The position numbers and the translations under genes were made by a program. Under the pieces are notes generated by a model. The model was not told where the DNA came from and did not search any database. It worked only from the letters and a program-made list of their open reading frames with translations. Of a stretch of DNA of 64,000 bases, positions 13,837 through 22,578 are shown one piece after another (the stretch's first letter is position 1; each line of letters opens with the position of its first letter). The DNA comes from Photobacterium sp. CCB-ST2H9 (lineage in GTDB: Bacteria > Pseudomonadota > Gammaproteobacteria > Enterobacterales > Vibrionaceae), in contig NZ_CP100425.1 in NCBI RefSeq assembly GCF_023151555.2, positions 2,790,001 through 2,854,000 on the forward strand, read 5' to 3'.

Positions 13837-16341
13837 TTATCCCTCGACGCCCCTTTCTCCCCCCCACGCTTTGACCATCGCTTCCAGTCCTTTAATACTC
13901 ACATCCCGTTGCGGGAATGGGATGCTGACGCCTTGGTCAGTGAGGGTTTGGTAGATGTCGAACAGGAGGTCGGACTTAATGACTTTGAATTCTTTGATGT
14001 CGCGGACGAAGCAGCGCAGTTCGAACAGCAGGGCGCTGTCGGCCATGTCGGTGAAGACGACGCTGGGTGCGGGGTAACTGAGGATCATGGTGTGCTTTGT
14101 CGCGGCGTCCATCAATACTTGTTTGACAATGCTGAGATCGCTGCCGTAGGCGACACCGATAGAGACAACCAAGCGGCCGTGGTTCGAACGCAGAGTCATG
14201 TTCTTAACGATGCCGGCGATGAGATCAGAGTTGGGCACCACAACATCCTGCAAATCGAAGGTTTCAATTCGGGTGGAGCGTACAGCAATTTTACGCACGA
14301 ACCCGGAATGGCCGGAGACTTCAATCCAGTCCCCTTCTTTGATGGGCCGTTCGATCAGCAGAATGATCCCAGAGACAAAATTCGAAACAATGGTCTGTAA
14401 GCCAAAACCAATCCCGACTGACAGTGCCCCGGCCACCACGGCAAGGTTGGACAGATTCAGTCCAGCCGCAGAGACCGCAATGATGATTGCCAGCGTATAA
14501 CCGACATAACCCAACCCGGTGACAATCGCAGTGCGGGCGCCGGGGTCGGTTTTGGTTTTCGGGAGTACGGAATTGCGCAGGACGTACTGAATCCAGCGGG
14601 TCAGCAGTACCCCGGCGAGCAGGACCAGGACAAAGGTAATGATGACATCCAGCGACAGACGCACATCACCCAGTTCAATGCCGTCAGACAGTAAACGCCA
14701 GACTTCAGCGATATCGGTCAGGCGAGCGCCCCAGATCAGCGCCAGTCCCGGCGCAAATAACAAACAGATGATCACGATCAGCACAATGGGCAACAGGCTC
14801 TCACTGACCCCGGCATCCGGTGCGTCTGCCGGGCTGTCTGAGTTGCCGAAAATCCGGAAGATAAAATTCAGCAGACCGTAGTAAATCACCATGGCAAACG
14901 CGAGCAAGGCAATCGACATTACCATAGGGATGATGGCCTGACGTGCCAGGCTGTCATACCCCAGACAAACAAACACCACACTGAGCACACTGGAAGCTTT
15001 CATCAGCCAGACCAGCGCATTGAGTACCCCGCGGCTGACGTGGCTGGTCTGCTCGCTGTCCGCTTCCGTTTCATCGGCCCGGTTCGCAGCTTTTCGCAGC
15101 AACTGCGCCAATCGCCACATTAACCAGCTGCCGAACAGGATCACCGGTAAGGTAAAAAAAGCCGAGCTGGCAGCCGAAAAAGAATAATCCCCTTTCCAGG
15201 CGGTCAGCAGAATAATCAGCCCGATAAACACCCCAAGCCACTGACAGATATGAATGCCCTCCGTGGCAGACGCATCGTCCAGATGAATGATCCGCTGCTC
15301 CGGCGTCTGAGGACGGAAGATCAGAAAGCCCAGCCAGTGGCTGATCACGATATAAAGCGCCGCCCCCGCCAGCGACTGAATCGTCAGTTGTGCTGAGGGC
15401 AACGGCAGCTTTAGCTGCCCAATCGCAGTCAGCAACAACAAGGCCGAAAGCAACGGAAAGACGAGTCTCAGTAAGGTTGAGAACAGGTTACAAATCAGAA
15501 TATGGCTCTTCCGGCGCAGCGTACGGCTGTACAGGTCCAGCTGGTTAATCCCCCAGGGCTGAGCCAGAATCATGGTGAGCACCGCCACAGCGGTCAGACC
15601 GACAAATGGCAGGATTGATCCTGTCATTGCCCTGGCTTTGTCTGCATCTTGCCGGGCGGCCTGAAACTCAGCTTTGACCTGACGCGCATACTGGACCAGT
15701 TCACTCAGCGCATCGCCCCAGTGTCCGGGCCACAATGGCGTCGGACTTTTATCCAGCAGTTTGTCGGTCAGCTGCCTGCGGATCACTTTATCCACTTCGC
15801 CCACCATCAGGTTGGCCCGTTCGTAGGCAGCAACCGCCAGAAAAAGGGGAGCGCTGGCGGTGGCCAGTTCATTTTCAAGCTCACTCCGGCGACTGGCGAT
15901 CACCTCCGGCTCACTCTCACCTTCTTTGGGCGCCGGGCCGAGCGATTTAATCTGTGCCTCCAGCCAACGTACATCCACAGATTTGTCCTGCGAGATCTGG
16001 TATGCCTCGGCCCGCTGCTCAGCCAGCGTCGCCCGAATTTGCTCCAGTTTGGCGGTATCCGCTGACGGGGTTTTGAGCATATCCCGGGCCTGAGAGGCCG
16101 TCTGATCCCAGCTGACATAAGGCTCTTTCTGATGCAGAGCTTTCAGCTCCGTTTCTCCGGCACCAGCCAGTCCGGCATCCAGCAGCACTGGCACAAGACA
16201 AAGTAAAAACCACACTCGCCAGGCTTTCTGCCCCAATTTTCGACCAGCCTTTCGCCAAATTTTTCGCCAAAAATGTTGCCCGGCGTTTCGAGATTCCATC
16301 ACCGCTTGCATGCACGACATCCAGCCACAGGAACACATCAT
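13837..16341 (-). CDS. DUF3772 domain mechanosensitive channel (MscS superfamily)
   Basis: 834 residues, inner membrane; opens on membrane tension to release solutes in osmotic downshock. After a signal-like segment (residues 40-62) comes a periplasmic DUF3772 domain ('SLGPAPKEGESEPEVIASRRSEL' near 133-155, the family's hallmark), then about ten membrane segments, then the MscS core: 'GIGFGLQTIVSNFVSGIILL' near 645, the beta-domain 'RPIKEGDWIEV', and a C-terminal alpha/beta domain. The length fits large MscK/YbdG-like channels. The exact start is uncertain: MMCSCGW... is Cys-rich and a later Met (MESRNAGQHF) is possible. First chromosomal gene right of the island; separate transcription unit, with amtB upstream on the same strand. 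Confidence 0.85.
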   Translation of the reverse strand: MMCSCGWMSCMQAVMESRNAGQHFWRKIWRKAGRKLGQKAWRVWFLLCLVPVLLDAGLAGAGETELKALHQKEPYVSWDQTASQARDMLKTPSADTAKLEQIRATLAEQRAEAYQISQDKSVDVRWLEAQIKSLGPAPKEGESEPEVIASRRSELENELATASAPLFLAVAAYERANLMVGEVDKVIRRQLTDKLLDKSPTPLWPGHWGDALSELVQYARQVKAEFQAARQDADKARAMTGSILPFVGLTAVAVLTMILAQPWGINQLDLYSRTLRRKSHILICNLFSTLLRLVFPLLSALLLLTAIGQLKLPLPSAQLTIQSLAGAALYIVISHWLGFLIFRPQTPEQRIIHLDDASATEGIHICQWLGVFIGLIILLTAWKGDYSFSAASSAFFTLPVILFGSWLMWRLAQLLRKAANRADETEADSEQTSHVSRGVLNALVWLMKASSVLSVVFVCLGYDSLARQAIIPMVMSIALLAFAMVIYYGLLNFIFRIFGNSDSPADAPDAGVSESLLPIVLIVIICLLFAPGLALIWGARLTDIAEVWRLLSDGIELGDVRLSLDVIITFVLVLLAGVLLTRWIQYVLRNSVLPKTKTDPGARTAIVTGLGYVGYTLAIIIAVSAAGLNLSNLAVVAGALSVGIGFGLQTIVSNFVSGIILLIERPIKEGDWIEVSGHSGFVRKIAVRSTRIETFDLQDVVVPNSDLIAGIVKNMTLRSNHGRLVVSIGVAYGSDLSIVKQVLMDAATKHTMILSYPAPSVVFTDMADSALLFELRCFVRDIKEFKVIKSDLLFDIYQTLTDQGVSIPFPQRDVSIKGLEAMVKAWGGERGVEG

Positions 16342-16441
16342 GAGCTTAAGCGATAGCTGTTGCTCCGGTCGTCATAAGGCTAAGAAATCAGACAGAAATG
16401 AGCCGTTTGGATAACAACTCACTCGATAACAGTACAAACGA

Positions 16442-16466
16442 AAAATGCCGCACAAGGCGGCATTTT
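16442..16466. terminator. Terminator downstream of amtB
   Basis: AAAATGCCGC (16442-16451) and GCGGCATTTT (16457-16466), 5-nt loop. A-run and T-run on both sides make it bidirectional. Confidence 0.75.
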
Positions 16467-16488
16467 CAATGGCTGAAGTTCAATCAAC

Positions 16489-17709
16489 TTATTCCATGTT
16501 GATCGCACTGATCTTATGGATGGCCAGATCGGCGCCATTAAATTCGTCTTCTTCGCTCAGGCGCAAGCCGGACAGTTTATCGACCAGACCGTAAACAATG
16601 AAAGCCCCGGCAAGTGCGATGACAATGCCGATTCCGGTACCCATCAGCTGAACCACCAGACTGACACCGCCGATGCCGCCCAGCGATTGCAGACCAAAGA
16701 TCCCTGCGGCAATACCGCCCCAGGCACCACACACGCCGTGCAGGGGCCAGACGCCCAGTACGTCATCAATTTTGGTGTGATTCTGCATATAGGTAAACAG
16801 CCAGACAAAAACCGCTGCGGCTACAATCCCGGTCACGAAAGCACCCAGCGGGTGCATCAGATCGGAACCGGCACACACGGCAACCAGTCCGGCCAGCGGG
16901 CCGTTGTGAATAAAGCCGGGGTCGTTTTTCCCCAGAATAACCGCAGTAAGAATACCGCCAACCATTGCCATCAGTGAGTTCACCGCAACCAGCCCGCTGA
17001 CGCCATTGATCGACTGTGCCGACATCACATTAAAACCGAACCAGCCGACACATAAGATCCAGGCGCCCAGCGCCAGAAACGGAATATTCGACGGGGCGAA
17101 GTTGGTGTGTTTTCCGGCCCGGATCCGGCCTTTTCGCATGCCCAGGAGCATCACAGCGACCAGTGCAATCCAGCCGCCGACCGCATGCACCACCACAGAA
17201 CCGGCAAAATCGTGGAACACAGCACCGAATTGATTTTCAAACCAGGCTTGCAGGCCAAAATTGCCGTTCCAGATCATGCCTTCAAACAGCGGGTAGACAA
17301 AGCCGACAACAAAAAAGGTGGACACCAGCACCGGATTAAACCGGGCGCGTTCCGCAATCCCGCCCGAGACAATCGCCGGTATGGCGGCAGCAAAAGTCAG
17401 TAAAAAGAAAAACTTCACTAAGGCAAACCCGTTCCCCTCAGACAGGGTCTGCGCATCTTCAAAAAAGTGCGCGCCATAAGCCAGCCAGTACCCCACGAAG
17501 AAATAAGCCACCGTTGAGACCCCAAAGTCAGCCAGAATTTTCACCAGCGCATTGACCTGATTTTTCTGCCGGACGGTCCCGACTTCCAGAAACGCAAACC
17601 CGGCGTGCATCAGAAACACCATGATCGCGCCGAGCAGTAAAAATAGTGTATCCGCGCTTTGTGTCAGGGCCTGCACGGCCCCGGAAACCTGCGACATCGA
17701 TTCAGTCAT
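16489..17709 (-). CDS. amtB: Ammonium transporter
   Basis: 406 residues from ATG 17707-17709, preceded by GGAAGAG; the longer frame to 17820 would add 37 non-homologous residues. Ammonium channel of the Amt/Mep/Rh family, a trimer in the inner membrane. Eleven hydrophobic segments; signature 'DFAGSVVVHAVGGWIAL' near residue 155 (the first conserved pore His) and 'HGVCGAWGGIAAG' near 315 (second pore His side). No glnK lies next to it, unlike the usual glnK-amtB pair, so PII control would come from a distant gene. No sigma54 promoter found by eye. The C-terminal tail is short. Confidence 0.93.
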   Translation of the reverse strand: MTESMSQVSGAVQALTQSADTLFLLLGAIMVFLMHAGFAFLEVGTVRQKNQVNALVKILADFGVSTVAYFFVGYWLAYGAHFFEDAQTLSEGNGFALVKFFFLLTFAAAIPAIVSGGIAERARFNPVLVSTFFVVGFVYPLFEGMIWNGNFGLQAWFENQFGAVFHDFAGSVVVHAVGGWIALVAVMLLGMRKGRIRAGKHTNFAPSNIPFLALGAWILCVGWFGFNVMSAQSINGVSGLVAVNSLMAMVGGILTAVILGKNDPGFIHNGPLAGLVAVCAGSDLMHPLGAFVTGIVAAAVFVWLFTYMQNHTKIDDVLGVWPLHGVCGAWGGIAAGIFGLQSLGGIGGVSLVVQLMGTGIGIVIALAGAFIVYGLVDKLSGLRLSEEDEFNGADLAIHKISAINME

Positions 17710-17995
17710 TGAACTCTTCCCTAAGTTCGCACAAGAACTGTGCAAAAAACAACCAACAGCCCCAAAAGAGGGCGAAACTTTACAAGACTCAGGGTTAAGC
17801 AATAAGTGTTCCAAAAACACCAGACATGGACACGACTGAACAGCAATAAATCAAGCTATTGATATTTCATCAAATAAAAAACAAATCTCGTATTATCAAC
17901 ATCGGGCAAAGGCTTTACGCCTGCACCACGAGCGTGCTGGATGACCTAAAGTTGTGCAAAGAAGTTTTTGGGAATCGAAAAAATGCCATTCCACA

Positions 17996-18025
17996 TTCAG
18001 CCATCTTCAGCCATCTTCAGCCATC
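17996..18025. repeat. Tandem repeat, 3 x TTCAGCCATC
   Basis: Three perfect copies of a 10-bp unit (17996-18005, 18006-18015, 18016-18025). One repeat per helical turn, so the copies lie on the same DNA face. Confidence 0.85.
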
Positions 18026-18186
18026 ATTATTCGCACTTTTCGCATTGCCTGTATGCATGACCTGCTGGCAAACGCCCAATTGAGTCAAAGCACACCCAGA
18101 AACATACCCGAAGGGAATAATATCAGCATTCGCTATAGATAAACTTCACATCGCAAGCCGGGATATGAAATCGTTTACAAAAAGAA

Positions 18187-18202
18187 AAGCGTTTAAACGC
18201 TT
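18187..18202. promoter_or_regulatory. 16-bp perfect palindrome
   Basis: AAGCGTTTAAACGCTT, perfectly self-complementary, about 350 bp upstream of the XRE regulator start. Candidate operator for a dimeric repressor; no run of T follows, so a terminator is unlikely. Confidence 0.45.
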
Positions 18203-18249
18203 GGAATCAAGTTCACATCTTTTGGCACAAATATCAGAAAACCTTGGGT

Positions 18250-18269
18250 TGCATATCATAAAATATGCA
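18250..18269. promoter_or_regulatory. Spaced palindrome TGCATAT-N6-ATATGCA
   Basis: Perfect 7-bp arms at 18250-18256 and 18263-18269 with a 6-bp spacer, AT-rich, 280 bp upstream of the XRE regulator. This geometry suits lambda-repressor-like dimers; autoregulation is inferred. Confidence 0.4.
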
Positions 18270-18549
18270 CAAAACCTCACTTTTCATGCAATAAGCTTAT
18301 TTCTTGAGGGAAATTGATATGATATTTTTATGCGCAGCTGGCAGGTCAATTTTCCTTACTGGCTTATTTTACTGAGAAAATATTGTACCATTTTTTACCC
18401 AACCAAGTGCAAAAGCATATTCCTTTAACGAAATCCATCGCACTTTTCAGCTTGAGTAAAGCCTTTAGACAAGGATATCAGTAAAATAATTTATGACTTT
18501 TGCGAATGCCTTTCGCATTCATTCTCACTGCGAGCGGGAAGCCATTCAT

Positions 18550-19191
18550 ATGGAATATTTAGAGCGAATTAAGCGCCTGGCAAAGATCCAAGGGATCAGC
18601 CAAAAACAACTCGGTGAAACACTGAGTCTTCAACAAGGGACGATGAGCCGGAAACTGTCCGGAAAGTACGGCATTGAAGTACGCGAGCTGGAAAAAATTG
18701 CAGAAACACTCAATACTTCAATCAGTTATCTGCTGACGGGTCAAATCGACTCCGGGACGCAGGCAACAACCGCCATCAGCCACGAAACGGGACATCATTC
18801 GACGTCAACCTACATTCCGATCATTCACCGCAAAGACTATCTGTCTTATCGTGAAGGCGGGAATGTCGAGGTACTGAGCAAACGTGCGATCCCGCAACAC
18901 CTGGATCGCGAAGACTGCCTGGGCCTGCTGGTTGATAACGAAAACATTGCACAGTGCGCACCACTGGGCAGCTATGCGCTGGCCACGCGTAAGGCACCCT
19001 ACCGTCCGAAGCAACCAGTGTTTGCCTCGGTCCGCGGCAGCGAGCCCGATTTTTATCATATGACGCAGCTGGCTGACGGTGTCGTCTTCTCCACCTCACA
19101 ACCGGACTTTCCAAACCTGTTCGTCAACCACGACGAATTCAAAATTCACGGTTATATCATTCAGTCCGACTGGTCATTCGACCGCCTCTGA
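18550..19191 (+). CDS. XRE-family regulator with S24/LexA-like C-terminal domain
   Basis: About 213 residues from ATG 18550. Residues 1-65 form a helix-turn-helix (RIKRLAKIQGISQKQLGETL, then LQQGTMSRKLSGKYGIEVREL) of XRE type. The C-terminal half (YIPIIHRKDYLSY ... LGLLVDNENIAQCAPLGSYALA ... HDEFKIHGYIIQSDW) resembles the peptidase S24 fold of phage repressors, but I see no confident Ser-Lys dyad, so autoproteolysis is doubtful. A longer form from ATG 18493 adds 19 residues with AAGGA at a poor distance. Monocistronic; its upstream region is rich in palindromes. Targets unknown. Confidence 0.75.
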   Translation: MEYLERIKRLAKIQGISQKQLGETLSLQQGTMSRKLSGKYGIEVRELEKIAETLNTSISYLLTGQIDSGTQATTAISHETGHHSTSTYIPIIHRKDYLSYREGGNVEVLSKRAIPQHLDREDCLGLLVDNENIAQCAPLGSYALATRKAPYRPKQPVFASVRGSEPDFYHMTQLADGVVFSTSQPDFPNLFVNHDEFKIHGYIIQSDWSFDRL

Positions 19192-19312
19192 TCGCAGATT
19201 TAGTGCTCCTGTCGCTCCCCCCTGACTCACAAATTCATCCGGTTTCGTCAGTCAGGGGTGACAGCGCCCCTTCAAATCGTACAATAGCGGCATGAAACTG
19301 AAGGAGCATGCC

Positions 19313-19867
19313 ATGTCTATTGCTACACCATCCCCCGCCACAGACATCCACGTCATCGTTGCATCCACCAATCCGGCCAAAATCCGGGCCGTTGAGGCAG
19401 CCTTTTGCGACGTCTTTCCCGGGCAGACGCTGAGCATCCGGGGACTGGCGGTTGACAGCGGTGTCCGCGCCCAGCCGATGTGCGCCGATGAAACCCTCAC
19501 GGGTGCACGCAACCGGGTCGAACATGCCAAATCACAGCAACCGGATGCTCACTTCTATGTCAGTCTGGAAGCCGGCCTTGATGAAGGCGCCACCTTTGCA
19601 TGGATGGTCATCGACAATGGACAGGTGCGGGGTGAATCACGTTCAGCGTCCCTGCCGCTGCCGCCTCAGGCACTGGCTCGTTTACATGACGGTGAAGAAC
19701 TGGGCGACGTGATGGATGACATGTTCCAGCAGCAGAACGTCAAACAGCAGGGCGGTGCGATTGCCATGCTGACCGGCCACAAGCTCAGCCGCAGCAGCGT
19801 TTATCAGCAGGCACTGATTCTGGCGCTGATTCCGTTCATGAACCCGGCCCTTTACCCCGCAGAATAA
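19313..19867 (+). CDS. yjjX: Inosine/xanthosine triphosphatase (non-canonical purine NTPase)
   Basis: 184 residues; removes ITP and XTP from the nucleotide pool. The N-terminus 'VIVASTNPAKIRAVEAAF' (residues 11-28) is the NTP-binding start of the YjjX family, and 'MCADETLTGARNRVEHA' near 58-74 and 'YVSLEAGLDEG' near 84 complete the conserved core. Start ATG 19313 follows AAGGAG at 19301-19306. As in E. coli it lies beside trpR and slt, convergent with trpR. Length close to E. coli YjjX (about 170). Confidence 0.9.
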   Translation: MSIATPSPATDIHVIVASTNPAKIRAVEAAFCDVFPGQTLSIRGLAVDSGVRAQPMCADETLTGARNRVEHAKSQQPDAHFYVSLEAGLDEGATFAWMVIDNGQVRGESRSASLPLPPQALARLHDGEELGDVMDDMFQQQNVKQQGGAIAMLTGHKLSRSSVYQQALILALIPFMNPALYPAE

Positions 19868-19876
19868 GCAAAAAAA

Positions 19877-19901
19877 GCACCGGCCCTGTCGGAGCCGGTG
19901 C
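19877..19901 (-). terminator. Terminator shared by yjjX and trpR
   Basis: GCACCGGC (19877-19884) pairs with GCCGGTGC (19894-19901); the run of A before it (19871-19876) is a T-run for minus-strand transcripts, so it mainly ends trpR. Confidence 0.75.
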
Positions 19902-19935
19902 ATGTTCTCGAGTGCTGTCAGTCAGACACGAATAC

Positions 19936-20253
19936 TTACAGAGCGTCCTGCTGTTTTTTCAGGATATCCGACAACCACTGACGGATGTCTGCATCATGGT
20001 GCTTCAGCTCATTGGACCCCCGGGTGATGGTCGCCACGCCGACGCCCAGCAGTTCGCTGATCTTCCGCTGACTGCGGTCGCCGTTCAGCAGCTCATGAAA
20101 AATATTCACCCGGGCAATCAGCGATTCCCGCTCATCCGGGGTCAGTAACAGGCGCAGCAGCAGTTCATCTTTGCCCTCGGCTGATGCCTGACGGAACAGG
20201 GAGACAATTTGCTGCCAGTCAGTAAATTCCGGCGTATCGGCTTGAGATGACAT
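19936..20253 (-). CDS. trpR: Trp operon repressor
   Basis: 105 residues from ATG 20251-20253 (TGAGGA upstream). Dimeric repressor that binds tryptophan and silences trp biosynthesis genes. The helix-turn-helix 'QRKISELLGVGVATITRGSNEL' near residues 66-87 is close to E. coli TrpR, as is 'LLLTPDERESLIARVNIFHELLNG'. Lies 103 bp downstream of slt on the same strand, the E. coli arrangement. I did not find an obvious trp operator just upstream, so autoregulation is not shown. Confidence 0.93.
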   Translation of the reverse strand: MSSQADTPEFTDWQQIVSLFRQASAEGKDELLLRLLLTPDERESLIARVNIFHELLNGDRSQRKISELLGVGVATITRGSNELKHHDADIRQWLSDILKKQQDAL

Positions 20254-20356
20254 GGTTTTCCTCAGTCTTCGCCTGTGCAAAACAAGTTCCTCTGCACAGG
20301 CTGGTTAACGCTGACCGGATTCTACCCTGAACCGGAGCCGATATCGACTCTCGGCC

Positions 20357-22294
20357 TCAATACTGCGTGTTCAGTTCCTTGCTCGTCAGCAACTCCGTCG
20401 GATTCCCGGTCAGTTTGTCGTAATACACCTCAAACATCAGCACATTCTGAACATAGCCACGCGTTTCACCAAAAGGAATAGTTTCCATAAAAGTAAAAGC
20501 GTCCAGCTGACCATCGCTGAGCTCACGCCAGCGTGTCACCCGCCCGGGCCCGGCGTTATAGGCCGCAAAGGCAAAAATACGGTTATTGTCGTAACGTGCC
20601 AGCATCATCTTGAGATAACCACTGCCCAGACGGATGTTGACCTCGGGATCTAACAAACTGTTGCTGCCTTTGTATCTGTAACCCAGCTTCCGGGCCGTAT
20701 GCTTGGCGGTCGCCGGCATCAGCTGCATCAGTCCCCGCGCCCCCACCGGAGACATCGCCTGCGGGTTGAGGGCACTTTCCTGCCGGGCCAGCGCCATCAT
20801 AGTAGTCATCGACAGTTCACGTTTTTTCCCGAAAGACTGGAACTGATCTTTGAATGCCAGCGGAAAACGCAGTGACAGATGCTCCCACATCTGACCGTAA
20901 ATCGTGGCCTGTACCGTCAGATGATGCCATTGATTTTGATCGGCATACCCTGCTAGCGGCCAGATGGCTTTCGGATCGAGATCTTTCAGCAGATACCACC
21001 ATTCCAGATTGGCATCATAGACCTTATCCTGCGCCAGCATTTCCTCAATCCGTTTCAGGGCCGGCAAATAAGGCGTCACATCCCGCTCCGCTTCGGTCAG
21101 CGTATCGACGGGAAAATCAATTTTCTCGCCCAGCACCGTCGCGGCAGCCGCGCTGTAGAAATTCCGCTCTCCGAGCAGTGCCTGATACTTCGGCTTTGCG
21201 GCAGCCGGATCGCTTTTCGCCAGCAGATGCGCCTGCCAGAACTGCCAGCGCAGCGTGCGCTGTTCTTCATCAGACAGCTCCGAAATCCAGTCCTGCGCTT
21301 CATTCCAGTGCGCTTGCCGGAGGGCAACACGGATCCGGCGTTCGATCAGGCCGTCATCGCTGCTGTCCCGCAGCACCTGATCCCGCCAGCGGATTTGCTC
21401 CTGATTCTCGCTATCCATCAGCCGGGATGCGGTGAAATCTGCCAGGGCCTGTTTCTGCTCAGCACTGAGCTTTTGCCCCTCAGCCACCTGTCCGAACTGT
21501 TTCAGTGCAGCCCCGACGTCCGAAAACACCAAGCGCTGATACGCCAGCGTACTGAGCTGACGGTTAAAATCATTCACCTTGCTGCGCTTGGCAAAATCTG
21601 CCACCCCTTCCGGATTTTTGTACAGCGACAGCATGGTCTTGCCTTTTTTATCTGCTTTACCAGTCAGTTGCTTATCCAGAAACTTCAGCAGGCCATAGTT
21701 CCCGGCATCAAACACCAGCAGCATCCGGTCCAGAATCAGCTGACTGGTCCGTTTTCCCGCTTTCTGCCAGGCTGCCAGCAGCGGGTCGCAATCATCATCC
21801 AGCGACTGCCCGGTCAGCCATAACGACTTGGCACCAGCCCAGGCATCTTCTGTATGGCCGGTTTTGCTGAGTGCGTAGTAATACTTGCACTGATAACTCT
21901 CCCGGTATGGCGGTTCTTTCTGAAAATCGACCATGTCCTGCCAGCGCTTGGCATCGACCAGTTCATCCAGATAGGCATAGCCCAGCTTGATCGTGAAGGG
22001 AAAATCCTGATATTTATCGATAAAAGCCCGGACTTCCGCAGGTTTCCGGCGGGCCAGCCCGTCCTGAAACTGGCGGTAATCCAGATAAGGTGTCAGTGGG
22101 TAATCATTGAGTTTCGATCGGTACGACTTGTAAGTAGCCTGATCATCACTTTCCAGTGCCGCTTTGGCAGCCTCGTACCACGTTCTTTGCTGCTCCAGCG
22201 AAGCGGCCTGCGCGACGCCTCCACCCAGCAGCACCCATAGTCCAAGACCCAGAATCCAGCGACCCCGACGGTGCACAACTGCTTCAGACTGCAT
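20357..22294 (-). CDS. slt: Soluble lytic murein transglycosylase
   Basis: 645 residues, same size class as E. coli Slt70. Periplasmic enzyme that cleaves the MurNAc-GlcNAc bond of peptidoglycan to give 1,6-anhydro ends. A signal peptide (GRWILGLGLWVLLGGGVAQA) ends near residue 30. A long alpha-superhelical U/L-domain (30-470) is followed by the catalytic domain: 'MALARQESALNPQAMSPVGARGLMQLMP' near 490-517 holds the catalytic Glu and the GLMQ motif; 'AAYNAGPGR' near 573 is the substrate-binding block. ATG 22294 follows AAGGAG. trpR follows. Confidence 0.94.
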   Translation of the reverse strand: MQSEAVVHRRGRWILGLGLWVLLGGGVAQAASLEQQRTWYEAAKAALESDDQATYKSYRSKLNDYPLTPYLDYRQFQDGLARRKPAEVRAFIDKYQDFPFTIKLGYAYLDELVDAKRWQDMVDFQKEPPYRESYQCKYYYALSKTGHTEDAWAGAKSLWLTGQSLDDDCDPLLAAWQKAGKRTSQLILDRMLLVFDAGNYGLLKFLDKQLTGKADKKGKTMLSLYKNPEGVADFAKRSKVNDFNRQLSTLAYQRLVFSDVGAALKQFGQVAEGQKLSAEQKQALADFTASRLMDSENQEQIRWRDQVLRDSSDDGLIERRIRVALRQAHWNEAQDWISELSDEEQRTLRWQFWQAHLLAKSDPAAAKPKYQALLGERNFYSAAAATVLGEKIDFPVDTLTEAERDVTPYLPALKRIEEMLAQDKVYDANLEWWYLLKDLDPKAIWPLAGYADQNQWHHLTVQATIYGQMWEHLSLRFPLAFKDQFQSFGKKRELSMTTMMALARQESALNPQAMSPVGARGLMQLMPATAKHTARKLGYRYKGSNSLLDPEVNIRLGSGYLKMMLARYDNNRIFAFAAYNAGPGRVTRWRELSDGQLDAFTFMETIPFGETRGYVQNVLMFEVYYDKLTGNPTELLTSKELNTQY

Positions 22295-22578
22295 ACGTCT
22301 CCTTTCCAGCTAATTTATTGTCTGCGCTCAATATGTTAGCTTTCCCTGCCACACCCAACGTCAGCCCGGCGTCAGGCTCAGGTCAGAAAGCCAGAGAAGC
22401 CTTCAATTTTCTGATCTGCGCTCCAATTTGTATGCGTTCAATCTGCCCCGGAAGGCGTTCACCTGATAGAACGGTCATCTATTCATCTTAATCATCATTG
22501 TGAGACATTGCTGTTAAACTTAGGCCCAGAATGGTTAAAATACCCCTTTCTCCTTAGATCTAGAGATGACTTACGGAA

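Larger units (their letters stand above)
17710..18549. other. Long AT-rich intergenic region, palindrome rich
   Basis: About 840 bases between divergent amtB and the XRE regulator. It holds a triple 10-bp repeat (17996-18025), a 16-bp perfect palindrome (18187-18202) and a spaced palindrome (18250-18269). I see no credible coding frame. Confidence 0.5.

Noticed and set aside
13909-14400. 163-residue ORF opposite the MscS-like gene
   Set aside because: Shadow of the MscS-like core, which has clear family motifs.
17996-18025. CRISPR array
   Set aside because: 10-bp units in direct contact, no spacers, no cas genes.
18187-18202. amtB sigma54 promoter in the same region
   Set aside because: I scanned both strands for TGGCAC-N5-TTGC and found no match.
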